Positions 33,479-42,403 of a stretch of DNA of 64,000 nt are shown one piece after another. Position 1 is the stretch's first letter. Every line of letters begins with the position of its first letter. Source of the stretch: Flavobacterium subsaxonicum WB 4.1-42 = DSM 21790 (lineage in GTDB: Bacteria; Bacteroidota; Bacteroidia; Flavobacteriales; Flavobacteriaceae); assembly GCF_000422725.1 (NCBI RefSeq), contig NZ_AUGP01000018.1:302193-366192 (forward strand), given 5' to 3'. Position numbers and translations under genes: made by a program. The notes below the pieces were generated by a model. The model saw only the letters and a list, made by a program, of their open reading frames with translations, searched no databases and was not told the origin of the DNA.

Positions 33479-36400
33479 TTATTGTTTTATTATTTTAACC
33501 CTTTTGGTTGCATCGTTAGCATATACGTTTAGTAGGTATGCGCCCGCCTGCAGGTTTTCCAGGTTAATTGTGGTGTTGGTGCTGCCTATGTTTTGCTTAA
33601 GCACCAATTGGCCGGTAATGTTATAAACTTCTACGCTGTCTATAGCAGCAGCGTTATCAATAGTAATTATGTTTGATGTTGGGTTAGGATATACTTTCAG
33701 TTTGTTAAAAGTAACATCGCCTAAGCCAGTAGTGTCATCTTGGGTAGTAAACTCGGTAATTGTCCAGTCGCTCCATAGCGGTCCGCACTGCGTGCGTGTA
33801 AACACATAGTACGTAGTGTTAGGCTCTAAGTCGGCAAGATCAATAGTAAGTTCCGGGATAAATGTTCCTTCTGCCGGAGGGGTATTGGTAGTACCATAAG
33901 CATACTGGTAAACCGTTGCCGGTGTATTGCCTGTAGTTGGCGCCTGCCATTCGATAGTAGCTGTAGTAGTAGTTATATCGCTAATCACTACATTAGTAGT
34001 AACACCGCAAACATTCTCTTCTATGGCAATAGCATCTACATATAAATGCCCTTCTTCAGATGCACTATGCGCATTGAAACCAAGGTAGTACACACCACTC
34101 TCGGTTACATTAAAGTAATTAATAGCATTTGTTGCCGGTGTAGCACCTGTTACAATATGGTCACCTAACGGATCTGTTCCCACAAGGAAACCCGGATTAG
34201 GATTGGTAGCAATAGCCACTTTTAATTTCTCTGTAGTACCGGCACTGTTGTTACCAAAGGTGTACGATATTTTATAGTACGTACCCGCAGTTAACTGTAC
34301 ACCCTGTGTAAAGAACCATGCATCGGCAGTTTCATCGCTTGGATAATAGTGCAGTGCATTGTTGGTAAAACCACTTCCTGGATTGTTAGATGTTACCCAT
34401 TCGTTACCGGTATCAGCGTCGCCAATAGTAGTACATGAAGGGATTGCAGGTACGGTAGCCGACTCAAAATCCTGGTAGTATGGCACAGTAGTAGCATCGC
34501 AGGCAGGGGTAGTAAAGCTAACATAGTCGCTCCAGTCGCCCATTAGCGGGCCGCACTGGCTCTTTAAGAACACATAGTAAGTTGTGCCCGGTAAAAGATC
34601 AATAAGGTTAGTGGTAAGTCCGTTTACGTACGGGCCACCATCAGGAAAGTTAATGTTGGTGCTGGTGCCTACAAAATAGCCAAAGCTTGTGTTTTCGGCA
34701 GGGGCAGCCCATGTAACGATAGCACCTGTCTGGGTAACGTTACTAATAGTAATATCCTGCGGGGTGCCGCAATCCCAAAGAGAGATAGTAACATCATCAA
34801 TAAATAAAGTACCCTGAGATGCCGTACTGTTGGCATTAAAGCCAAAGTAGTAAATGCCATCTGTTGCAACGCTTATTGGGGCAGATGTAAACGTGGCTAA
34901 AGCGCCACCTGTAATAGCCGCCTGTCCGCCAACTGGTACAAGCACAGATGCTGCATTGGGGCTGGTGCCCATAGTAACCTGAAAGCTCTCTGTAGTAATG
35001 TTGCTGTTGTTACCGTACTTGTAGGTTATTTTGTAGTTAGTACCCGCTGTTAGCTGTATGCCCTGTGTAAACAGCCATGCATTTGCAGCAGCATCTGTAC
35101 CTGTGTACTGAAGGGTTTTAGTTGTAAAGCCATTGCCTGGAGCATCGGCAGTTACCCATTGGTTGCCCGCTGTTGTACCCAGGGTAGTACACGTTGGCAT
35201 GCCCGGCACGGTAGTCGATTCAAAATCCTGAGTGTAAGGTATGGTAGTGGTATCGCAAGATGGGGTTGTAAAAGTAGTGGTATACCACTCGCTCCATATC
35301 GGGCCGCAAAGTGTACGGTTAAATACATAATATGTAGTACCCGGTAGTAATCCTGAAAGGGTTGCTGTAGTACCCGGGTTAAAAGTACCTTCTGTAGGAA
35401 GGGTGTTTGTTGTGCCGTAAGCATACTGATAAACGCTTACCATTGGCAGGTTGCCTGTAGTTGGTGCTGCCCAGCTAACCGAAGCACCTGTTTGGGTTAC
35501 GTTATTAATTACAATAGACGATGGCACGCCACATACCTGCGGCTCAATAACAAAATCGTCTATGGTTAAGTTACCGCCGTTTGCCGGAGTTGTAACATTA
35601 AAGCCAAAGTAATAAACACCCGATGTTGGTATGTTGAATAGTGTAACGTTATTGGTTTGCGGCGTACCGCCCGTAGCAGTGTGCGTTGCAAAGGTAGACG
35701 ATACACTGGCCGGGTTAGGGCTGGTATTAAGCGTTACGGTAAAGTTTTCTGTACCTGTTGCGCTGTTGTTGCCATACTTGTAATACACCCTGTAATAAGT
35801 GCCTGCATTTATCTGGATGCCTTGCGTAAAGAACGATGCACCTGCAGCCGTAGTAGTGCCTGTGTATTGTAATGCGTTACTATCAAAACCATTGCCGGGA
35901 GCTGCAACTGTAGCCCACTGGCTGCCTGTTGTTATAGCTGCTACCGATGTACAGGCAGGCAGGGCAGGTGTGGTAACGTTTTCAAAATCTAAAGCATACG
36001 GTATGGTTGCTACATCGCAGCTTGGGGTAGTAAACGATGTGGTTACCCAGTCGCCATACACGTTGCTGCCGCATACACTTCTTACATAAACATAATAAGT
36101 TGTGCCCGGAGTTAACGTTGTGTTGGTTTGTGTTGTAGAAAATACAGCCGTGCCCGTTGCAGGCGGTGTAGCCGATGTATTTAAAGCATACTGGTAAAAC
36201 CCAAGCGGTGTAACATTGCCACCTGTAGCTGCTGCCCAGTTAATGCTGGCGCCGGTTTGCGTAATGCTGCTTACCGCTAAGTTTTGAACAATACCACATG
36301 ATGTAGGTTCAATTTTAAAATCGTCTATATACATAGCGCCCTGGTTGGCTGCGCTTAGTGCGCTAAAACCAAAGTAATACACTCCTGTAGTGGGTACGGT

Positions 36401-36841
36401 AAAATAGCTAAAGCTTGCGTTGTGTAAAACACCGTCAGAAAACGTGGTTGTAACCGTTACAGGTGTTGCAGCTTCTGCTGTAGCTGCCGTGCCATACGTA
36501 AACAAAAAACTCTCTGTACCGCCGCCGCTGTTGGCGTACTTGTAAGTTATTCTGTAAGGTGTGCCTCCCGTAAGGTTAATACCGCGGGTATAGAATTTTG
36601 AATTGGCATCAAGTGTACCGCCGGTATATTTTAAGGCTTTACCAGAAAACCCTTCTATCGGGTTATTATCATTCTGCCAGAAATTTGGCGAACCTTCCGA
36701 TGAAGATACGGTGCAATCGGGTACAAAAAGTCCCGACTCAAAGTCAAGGTAATAAGGCGGATCGGTTGGGCCGCACTCCTGTGCGTTACCGGTAAAGGCA
36801 ACAAACAGGGCAAGGAAAAGTAGTGTAGTAAATTTTTTCAT
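33479..36841 (-). CDS. Large secreted protein: four jelly-roll + FN3 modules and a T9SS domain
   Basis: 1120 residues. Signal peptide to TGNAQ (about 20); four homologous modules of about 253 residues (about 25-275, 276-528, 529-781, 782-1040), each a MAM/carbohydrate-binding-like jelly roll that begins PYxxDFE and contains FTQGIQLxAGTxYKxxYKYGNNS-like and GVYYFGFN phrases, followed by a fibronectin type III domain (TQTGAxVxWAAPTTG..., LLPGTTYYVFxRTxCGPxWSxW). The end (from about 1040) is a type A T9SS C-terminal domain (YPNPTSN ... VKIIKQ). Probably a cell-surface adhesin or glycan binder; no catalytic residues are evident. Modules 2-4 are more alike than module 1. Confidence 0.9.
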   Translation of the reverse strand: MKKFTTLLFLALFVAFTGNAQECGPTDPPYYLDFESGLFVPDCTVSSSEGSPNFWQNDNNPIEGFSGKALKYTGGTLDANSKFYTRGINLTGGTPYRITYKYANSGGGTESFLFTYGTAATAEAATPVTVTTTFSDGVLHNASFSYFTVPTTGVYYFGFSALSAANQGAMYIDDFKIEPTSCGIVQNLAVSSITQTGASINWAAATGGNVTPLGFYQYALNTSATPPATGTAVFSTTQTNTTLTPGTTYYVYVRSVCGSNVYGDWVTTSFTTPSCDVATIPYALDFENVTTPALPACTSVAAITTGSQWATVAAPGNGFDSNALQYTGTTTAAGASFFTQGIQINAGTYYRVYYKYGNNSATGTENFTVTLNTSPNPASVSSTFATHTATGGTPQTNNVTLFNIPTSGVYYFGFNVTTPANGGNLTIDDFVIEPQVCGVPSSIVINNVTQTGASVSWAAPTTGNLPMVSVYQYAYGTTNTLPTEGTFNPGTTATLSGLLPGTTYYVFNRTLCGPIWSEWYTTTFTTPSCDTTTIPYTQDFESTTVPGMPTCTTLGTTAGNQWVTADAPGNGFTTKTLQYTGTDAAANAWLFTQGIQLTAGTNYKITYKYGNNSNITTESFQVTMGTSPNAASVLVPVGGQAAITGGALATFTSAPISVATDGIYYFGFNANSTASQGTLFIDDVTISLWDCGTPQDITISNVTQTGAIVTWAAPAENTSFGYFVGTSTNINFPDGGPYVNGLTTNLIDLLPGTTYYVFLKSQCGPLMGDWSDYVSFTTPACDATTVPYYQDFESATVPAIPSCTTIGDADTGNEWVTSNNPGSGFTNNALHYYPSDETADAWFFTQGVQLTAGTYYKISYTFGNNSAGTTEKLKVAIATNPNPGFLVGTDPLGDHIVTGATPATNAINYFNVTESGVYYLGFNAHSASEEGHLYVDAIAIEENVCGVTTNVVISDITTTTATIEWQAPTTGNTPATVYQYAYGTTNTPPAEGTFIPELTIDLADLEPNTTYYVFTRTQCGPLWSDWTITEFTTQDDTTGLGDVTFNKLKVYPNPTSNIITIDNAAAIDSVEVYNITGQLVLKQNIGSTNTTINLENLQAGAYLLNVYANDATKRVKIIKQ

Positions 36842-37187
36842 TCAACAATAATTTTTAAAAGTGATTTTGGTAGTTATTCATAGATAAATAACAAGCGGCA
36901 ACATTACATAAAAATTGTGTAATAAATTTTTAATATGTTGATTTAGTGGAGAATAAATAGTGACACGATGCGATAATTTTGGCGACACCCCTCTTTTAAA
37001 TCATTGATTTTTATGTGAATACAATTCAGTTGGTTTAAATTGAATTTATGAATTTATAAACATTATTTTTCTTACAAATACGCATTCTGAACTACATTTA
37101 TTTTGGTTAATGTAATTTGCACTGAAAATGTAAAAAAAGCCCTAAGTACAAGTACTCAGGGCTTTTTAGGTATTGGGCAGTTAGAAT
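36842..37187. other. Gene-free interval with a terminator near its end
   Basis: AT-rich leader and promoter region of the large secreted protein. Nothing coding was seen. The terminator for the SDR operon occupies 37131-37167. Confidence 0.6.
37131..37167 (-). terminator. Intrinsic terminator of the SDR operon
   Basis: AAAGCCCT (about 37136-37143) pairs with AGGGCTTT (37158-37165), extended by GTAC pairing in the loop; on the minus strand it is followed by T residues complementary to the A-run at 37132-37138. Confidence 0.8.
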
Positions 37188-38021
37188 TTAAAAATCGGTA
37201 GCGGTGCTAACACCTTTCCAGGCATTTATCTCGGCAGAAAGGTCGGCTATTTTCTGTGTGGCCAGTCCAACGGCATCAGTACCTAAAAATAAATGTAATG
37301 GTGGGTTAGGAGCCTCAGCAACCTTAATAATTTCGGCTACGCCTTTAGCAGGATCGCCCGGCTGGTTGCCATTTATTTGCTCGTCGTGTAGTTTTTGAGA
37401 TTCACGAACCGATGCATATGCATCTATAGGATTTTTAGGTGCTGCTATAGATCCGGAATCCAGGAAGCTGGTTCTAAAGTAGCCCGGCATAACAAGGGTA
37501 ACATTTACATTAAATGGTTTGGCTTCTACAGCTAAGGCTTCGGTTAAACCATTTACGGCAAACTTAGTGGCACAGTAAATTCCAAAACCCGGAAAGCCAC
37601 CCACAAAACCGCCAATAGACGAGATGTTAAAAATGTGACCCGACTTCTGTTCGCGCAAGTGCGGCATAGCCTGGCGGATAACGTTAAGCGTACCAAATAC
37701 GTTTACCTCAAAATTTTGGCGCGACTCGGCATCGCTTAGTTCTTCAAGGCCGCCAAACAGGCCGTACCCCGCATTGTTTACTACATTATCCAGTTTGCCA
37801 AATTTAGCAATGGTGGCTTGTATAGCTGTGGCAACACTTTGCTCGCTGCTTAGGTTAACTTCTAACGGAAGTAAGTTAGGGTGTGTTCCGGCTGCTTTTT
37901 CAAGGTCGGCAATGCTGCGCGATGTTGCTGCTACGTTATGGCCTTTGGCCAGTAATTGTTCTACAAATTGTAACCCGAAGCCTTTTGAGGCACCGGTTAT
38001 AAACCAGGTTGTTGTTGACAT
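37188..38021 (-). CDS. Short-chain dehydrogenase/reductase (SDR), paralogue 1
   Basis: A 277-residue NAD(P)-dependent oxidoreductase. Cofactor motif TGASKGFG at 9-16, NNAG in the DNVVNNAGYG segment (about 84-93), catalytic Ser in FNISSIGG, and YxxxK in YCATKFAVNG (about 150-155). It is clearly a paralogue of the next gene upstream (shared TxFITGASKG start, NVFGTxNxIRxAxPxxR, and C-terminal HLFLGTDA), separated by 19 bases. Substrate unknown. Likely in an operon under the AraC regulator at 38966. Confidence 0.93.
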   Translation of the reverse strand: MSTTTWFITGASKGFGLQFVEQLLAKGHNVAATSRSIADLEKAAGTHPNLLPLEVNLSSEQSVATAIQATIAKFGKLDNVVNNAGYGLFGGLEELSDAESRQNFEVNVFGTLNVIRQAMPHLREQKSGHIFNISSIGGFVGGFPGFGIYCATKFAVNGLTEALAVEAKPFNVNVTLVMPGYFRTSFLDSGSIAAPKNPIDAYASVRESQKLHDEQINGNQPGDPAKGVAEIIKVAEAPNPPLHLFLGTDAVGLATQKIADLSAEINAWKGVSTATDF

Positions 38022-38040
38022 AATAAAATATAATTGATTG

Positions 38041-38880
38041 TTAGTAATCTGTTGAGGTAGTAATTTCTTTAAGCGATTCTATTTCTTTGGTAAGGCTTTC
38101 AATTTTTGCCATAGCCCTTTTGTAGGCATCGGTACCTAAAAATAAGTGTACGGGAGGGTTGGGGTTAAAACCGGTTGCTATCATTGCGGCAGCGGCTTTT
38201 TCGGGGTCGCCGGCCTGGTTGCCATCCATAGTTAGGTATTTGGCGTGCGATGCCCTTATAGCCTCATAATCGGCAATAGGATTTTTTGGGAGAACCAATG
38301 AGTCATCGGTTAAAAAGCTGGTGCGAAAAGCGCCGGGAGCTACAACCGTGGCGGTAATGCCAAAGGCTTTAACATCGTCTGCCAAAACCTCGGTAAGGCC
38401 TACAACGGCAAATTTGGTAGCGGCATAAGGTGCCCAGCCGGTTGCTGCCGAAAATCCTGCAATAGAGGCTATATTAATAATGTGCCCGCTGCGTTGCGTT
38501 CTCATAAAAGGTAATGCATGGCGAATGGTGTTTACGGTACCAAACACATTAACATCAAACGATGTGCGAAGTTCCTGGTCTGATACTTCTTCCAGGCTGC
38601 CGCCAATGCCATAGCCGGCGTTATTGATAAGCACATCCAGGCTGCCAAAGGTTTCGTGGGTTTTGGCAATAGCCTCTTGTACCGATGTATCGCTGCCAAG
38701 ATTGGTTTGCAGGGGTAAAAAGTTAAGATTGGTGCTGCCTACAGCTTTAGTAAGGTCGTTAAGATTGCGAGACGTTGCTGCAACCTTTTGTCCGGCCTGC
38801 AACAGCTGTTTTACAATTGCAAGCCCTAAACCTTTAGATGCCCCGGTTACAAACCAGGTTTTTTGAATTTGATTTTGCAT
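38041..38880 (-). CDS. Short-chain dehydrogenase/reductase (SDR), paralogue 2
   Basis: 279 residues with TGASKGLG at 12-19, NNAGYG in LDVLINNAGYG, and the YAATKFAVVG active-site helix. First gene of a two-gene SDR operon; a -7 box at 38906-38913 precedes it. The pair arose by tandem duplication. The preference for NADP or NAD and the substrate are not evident from sequence. Confidence 0.93.
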   Translation of the reverse strand: MQNQIQKTWFVTGASKGLGLAIVKQLLQAGQKVAATSRNLNDLTKAVGSTNLNFLPLQTNLGSDTSVQEAIAKTHETFGSLDVLINNAGYGIGGSLEEVSDQELRTSFDVNVFGTVNTIRHALPFMRTQRSGHIINIASIAGFSAATGWAPYAATKFAVVGLTEVLADDVKAFGITATVVAPGAFRTSFLTDDSLVLPKNPIADYEAIRASHAKYLTMDGNQAGDPEKAAAAMIATGFNPNPPVHLFLGTDAYKRAMAKIESLTKEIESLKEITTSTDY

Positions 38881-38905
38881 AACGTGTACTGTTTTTTGTA
38901 TGGTA

Positions 38906-38913
38906 CAAAGTTA
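38906..38913 (-). promoter_or_regulatory. -7 box of the SDR operon
   Basis: On the minus strand TAACTTTG, 26 bases upstream of the ATG at 38880, in the gap between the AraC gene and the SDR pair. Confidence 0.6.
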
Positions 38914-38965
38914 TGGCAGTAGTGTGGGCGGTTAATTACGCCATTCAAACTAATGATTGCGTAAA

Positions 38966-39859
38966 TCAAACATTTCTAAATGTAGATGGTGTTTTGGCGG
39001 TAAACTTCTTGAAAAAGTTATTAAAATGCGCAGCCTCCTCAAAACCAAGGCTGTTGCTAATTTCGGCAATATTCCAGTCGGTGTGCTTAAGCAGGGCTTT
39101 GGCTTCGGCCACAAGGCGCTCGCTTATAAGAGCTGTAGTGGTTTTGCCTGTGGTATTTTTAATGGCGCGGTTAAGATGGTTAACGTGTACCGACAGGTTC
39201 TCTGCAAAATCAGCGGCAGAGCGCATGGTAAAACGCTGTACCGGTGTTTCTATAGGGAACTGCCTTTCAAGCAACTCGTTAAACACGGCAGTAATGCGCG
39301 AGTTTGCATTAGGGTGGTTGTATAGGTTAACAGCAGCCTCTGTTTTTAATGCTAAGTGAATAAGCTCGTTAAGATAACTGTGCAGCAGGTCGTACTTAAA
39401 TGTGTAATCAGAGTTTATTTCGGTAATCATCTTTTCAAAAAGTGCTGCTACAGCTGCTTCCTGCTCGTTATTTAGCTTGTACGATGGATCGCCGCCAATG
39501 GCAAACATGGGCAGGTCGGCCAGGTTAGTGCGCGATTTATCGGTAAAAAAAGCCGGCGTGAATATGCAAAAGTAACCTTTACTTTCGTCGCTAAGAGGTT
39601 CCCACGTGTAGGGTACCTGCGGGTTAAAGAAAATAAGGGCAGTGCCCGGTATCTCGATACTTTTATCGGCATAATGGTAGCGGTTGCCACCATTAATAAG
39701 CGCAACCTTATAAAAATCGCGGCGTGCATAGCGCACCGGCGCATTGTGCAGGCAGTCTTCTATCCTAAAAACATTAAAGTGGCCTACACCTGCATTAATG
39801 TTTTGCGGTGGGGCTTGTACTTTCTCGTCGTAAAAATTCTGAAGCGTTTGCGTTTCCAT
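38966..39859 (-). CDS. AraC-family transcriptional regulator
   Basis: About 297 residues from the ATG at 39859 (a longer TTG-started frame is excluded because the -7 box overlaps it). N-terminal cupin-like effector domain (about 20-150: GHFNVFRIEDC, FYKVALINGGNRYHYADK, PGTALIFFNPQVPYTW) and a C-terminal AraC DNA-binding domain with two helix-turn-helix motifs (SVHVNHLNRAIKNTTGKT and WNIAEISNSLGFEEAAHFNNFFKKFTAKTPSTFR). It is 85 bases upstream of and codirectional with the two SDR genes, its likely targets; the effector would be their substrate. Confidence 0.93.
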   Translation of the reverse strand: METQTLQNFYDEKVQAPPQNINAGVGHFNVFRIEDCLHNAPVRYARRDFYKVALINGGNRYHYADKSIEIPGTALIFFNPQVPYTWEPLSDESKGYFCIFTPAFFTDKSRTNLADLPMFAIGGDPSYKLNNEQEAAVAALFEKMITEINSDYTFKYDLLHSYLNELIHLALKTEAAVNLYNHPNANSRITAVFNELLERQFPIETPVQRFTMRSAADFAENLSVHVNHLNRAIKNTTGKTTTALISERLVAEAKALLKHTDWNIAEISNSLGFEEAAHFNNFFKKFTAKTPSTFRNV

Positions 39860-39883
39860 GAGTAATGCGTTGTAAAATTCAAA

Positions 39884-39914
39884 CAAATTTAGTTTATGTG
39901 TTTTTTAAAAACAA
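39884..39914 (-). promoter_or_regulatory. Promoter of the AraC-family gene
   Basis: On the minus strand a -33 TTG (39914-39912), 20-base spacer and -7 box TAAATTTG (39891-39884), giving a short leader before the ATG at 39859. Confidence 0.65.
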
Positions 39915-40032
39915 GCATTTTACAAAATACCTTATGTATAGGAGTGTTTATGTAAGTAACGATGCGTTATGTGTGTAAGAATTTAAGAATTACCATTCAT
40001 CCTCAAAAAACAACCATTCGTCATATATTTTA

Positions 40033-40062
40033 TTTGGGTAATTAATTATTGTAATACTTTTG
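40033..40062 (+). promoter_or_regulatory. Consensus promoter of the 0.4 kb unit upstream of the LytS-type kinase
   Basis: TTTG (40033-40036), 18-base spacer, TACTTTTG (40055-40062): an excellent phylum-type promoter, with transcription expected from about 40068. Confidence 0.7.
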
Positions 40063-40104
40063 ATTCAACAAATAACCAACCAACCAATCTAAAACAAATT
40101 AATT

Positions 40105-40170
40105 ATGGTAACTGTATTCGTTTATGTTGTTAAGCTTGTTGTATCTGCAATAACCTTATTATTATTTTAA
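40105..40170 (+). CDS. Possible 21-residue hydrophobic membrane peptide
   Basis: ATG at 40105 encodes MVTVFVYVVKLVVSAITLLL and a final Phe, then TAA at 40168. One transmembrane helix with a single Lys. It lies about 37 nt into a transcript started by a consensus promoter and with no larger ORF before the terminator at 40454. It may be a genuine small membrane protein or toxin-like peptide; homology is unknown to me. Confidence 0.45.
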   Translation: MVTVFVYVVKLVVSAITLLLF

Positions 40171-40193
40171 GCACGCCGTTAGCACGTTAAGTC

Positions 40194-40369
40194 ATCAATC
40201 ATCAATCAAGATCCGAATCATTAAAAATGTACAATCACAATTTAATACTGTAGTAGTTTAACGCTTTATTCCTGGATAGCCTATCGGGGCTTTTGCTAAG
40301 TTTTAGTATTGCCCTGGTATGCTTATCATAAGTAAATACATTATAGTAACAATATCAATCATCAATCAA
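40194..40369 (+). repeat. Direct repeat of 16 bases, 160 bases apart
   Basis: ATCAATCATCAATCAA occurs exactly at 40194-40209 and 40354-40369 in the leader upstream of the kinase. Variants of the phrase also occur in the leaders at 12285-12298 (reverse) and 26627-26637. Confidence 0.7.
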
Positions 40370-40421
40370 AATTGGCATACAAGGTTGCCGGTCCGGATTC
40401 ATCACCCCAAAAGCAACAAAA

Positions 40422-40484
40422 TAAATTTGCGTACTTATTTGAGTTAGTGCGTGCCGGGCAATACTTATGTTGCCCGGTTTTTTT
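40422..40484 (+). terminator. Terminator, with a -7 box before it, upstream of the kinase gene
   Basis: The hairpin CCGGGCAA (40454-40461) with TTGCCCGG (40470-40477) is followed by seven T residues and ends nine bases before the kinase ATG. A -7 box TAAATTTG (40422-40429) precedes it, so transcripts from that box would meet the terminator at once: an attenuator-like layout. Confidence 0.75.
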
Positions 40485-40492
40485 ACAATTAT

Positions 40493-41566
40493 ATGAAGTT
40501 AATAAATAAACCGAAATACATTTTTTTTAGTGCCCTGGGCTTTGTGCTCTACGTGGTTTTTACGCTGTCTTTAGATAAGATATCGATTAAACTAAGCATG
40601 CCCGATGAACCTATGCGCCTAAAAATAGTTAAATACTTTATATTGGAAGGTTTAGCCTGCGGGTTTTTAGCCTGGGCACTCTCTTTTATTATATTGTTTT
40701 TTTACGAAAAATGGATCGATTTCTCCGATCTTAAAAAACGATCGGTTTATAAAATGGTACTTGTTTTTAGTCTGACCCAGGTGCTGTACAGTTTTTTAAT
40801 ATGGCCTATATTATATGCGCTATACTTTTACTACATGGGTAATGATTTCGAATTTACCTTTGTGCAAAAGCTAACCAATGTGCCTTATTTTACGGTTATA
40901 TTTTTAATATGGATATTTAGTGTTACCTCCTATAAAGTATTTAATTATATTAATTTAGTAAAAGTTAACCAGCTGCAATTGGAGTCTAACCTTAGAGAGT
41001 CGCAGCTTAATACGCTTAAAGGGCAAATAAACCCACACTTTATGTTTAACAGCCTTAATAATATTAGGGGACTGATTTTAGAAGATGCCACCCGCGCCCG
41101 CGACATGATTACCCGCCTTAGCGAAATGCTGCGTTACAGCCTTACCAAGAACGATGTTAACACGATATCTATTAAAGAAGAGCTGCAAACGGTAGATAAT
41201 TATATTGAGATATCTAAAATTCAGTTTGAAGAGCGCCTTACGTTTTCTATTGCCGTAAGCCCAGAAGTGCTTAGTGTTTGTATTCCGCCCATGATCATTC
41301 AGATGCTGGTAGAAAATGCTGTTAAGCATGGTATTGGCAAAATTAAAGAAGGTGGGGCTATAAACCTTAGGGTGCAAAAAGCCAATGGCGAGCTTATTAT
41401 TATGGTTCAGAATTCCGGCAGCCTTTCTTACATAGAAGGCACTACGAGGCTGGGACTTGAGAATATTAAAAAAAGGCTGAGCCTTATATATGGCAATAAA
41501 GCAGGCTTTACCCTGCAGGAAAGTAATAATTTTGTTGAAGCAAAAATTAGTATACCAGTAGTATGA
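40493..41566 (+). CDS. LytS/YehU-type sensor histidine kinase
   Basis: About 357 residues from the ATG at 40493; the longer frame starts inside the terminator stem and is not credible. Four transmembrane helices (about 10-160) without a large sensor domain, a short coiled coil, then the His_kinase region (QINPHFMFNSLNNIRGLI, His182) and a HATPase domain with LVENAVKHGIG and TRLGLENIKKRL. Pairs with the LytTR regulator that overlaps its stop by four bases. The signal is unknown; membrane stress or a small membrane peptide could be sensed by the transmembrane part. Confidence 0.92.
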   Translation: MKLINKPKYIFFSALGFVLYVVFTLSLDKISIKLSMPDEPMRLKIVKYFILEGLACGFLAWALSFIILFFYEKWIDFSDLKKRSVYKMVLVFSLTQVLYSFLIWPILYALYFYYMGNDFEFTFVQKLTNVPYFTVIFLIWIFSVTSYKVFNYINLVKVNQLQLESNLRESQLNTLKGQINPHFMFNSLNNIRGLILEDATRARDMITRLSEMLRYSLTKNDVNTISIKEELQTVDNYIEISKIQFEERLTFSIAVSPEVLSVCIPPMIIQMLVENAVKHGIGKIKEGGAINLRVQKANGELIIMVQNSGSLSYIEGTTRLGLENIKKRLSLIYGNKAGFTLQESNNFVEAKISIPVV

Positions 41567-42297
41567 GCAGTATAAAGGTTATTATAGTAGAAGATTCGCG
41601 CCTGGCCCGTAATGAGCTTAAGGAGCTTATTAAAAACCATGTGGAGCTGGAGGTTATTGGCGAAGCCGAAAATGTTGACACTGCCTACCAGATGATTACA
41701 GAAATGCGCCCTGACCTTATTTTTCTGGACATTAACATGCCCGAAAAAGATGGTTTTGAGCTGTTGGAAATGCTGGAAGATGTGCCGGTTACCGTATTTA
41801 CAACGGCTTTTGATGAGTATGCTATAAAATCGTTCGAATATAATGCGCTTGATTATCTGCTTAAACCCATTAACCAGAACCGCTTTGCCGACGCGGTAGA
41901 GAAGGTTAAAACCAAACTGGCTGGCAGTAACACCGCACGCGAAGCTACTGTTATTGAATATTTAAACGAGAACAGCCAGATTTTTATTAAAGATGGCGAA
42001 AAGTGCTGGCTGGTAAAAATAGGCGAGGTGTTTTTGTTTGAAATTGTGGGCAATTACACCCGCGTGTATTTTAAAGACTGCAAGCCGCTTATATATAAAT
42101 CGCTTAACCAGATCGAAGAGCGCCTGCCACAGCACTTATTTTTTAGGGCTAACAGGCAGCAGGTTGTCAATCTGCAATATATTAAAAGTGTCGATAACTG
42201 GTTTAACGGCAAGCTTAAAGCTACTATGAACAACGGTAGCGAAGTAGAAATATCAAGGCGCCAGTCGGCTTTATTTAAAGAGATGCTGAGTCTTTAA
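41563..42297 (+). CDS. LytTR-family response regulator
   Basis: 244 residues: receiver domain (acidic pocket VEDS at 9-12, phospho-acceptor Asp56 in IFLDINMPEKDG, then FTTAFDEYAIKSFEYNALDYLLKP) and a C-terminal LytTR DNA-binding domain (about 145-240; FFRANRQQVVNLQYI...GSEVEISRRQSALFKEML). Translationally coupled to the kinase. LytTR regulators often control envelope or export genes in this phylum; targets here are unknown. Confidence 0.94.
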   Translation: MSSIKVIIVEDSRLARNELKELIKNHVELEVIGEAENVDTAYQMITEMRPDLIFLDINMPEKDGFELLEMLEDVPVTVFTTAFDEYAIKSFEYNALDYLLKPINQNRFADAVEKVKTKLAGSNTAREATVIEYLNENSQIFIKDGEKCWLVKIGEVFLFEIVGNYTRVYFKDCKPLIYKSLNQIEERLPQHLFFRANRQQVVNLQYIKSVDNWFNGKLKATMNNGSEVEISRRQSALFKEMLSL

Positions 42298-42298
42298 T

Positions 42299-42353
42299 GA
42301 AGTCGTAAAGTCGTAAAGTTTTAAAGTCGAAGGTCATAAAGTTTTAAAGTCGG
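42299..42353. repeat. Short tandem repeat after the response regulator gene
   Basis: Repeated AAGTCGTAAAGTC / AAAGTTTTAAAGTCG phrases, two to four copies each, non-coding. Confidence 0.7.
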
Positions 42354-42403
42354 AAGTCCGGTGTTGGGATAAATGTGGTTTAACTGAAAACTGCGACTGA
42401 AAA

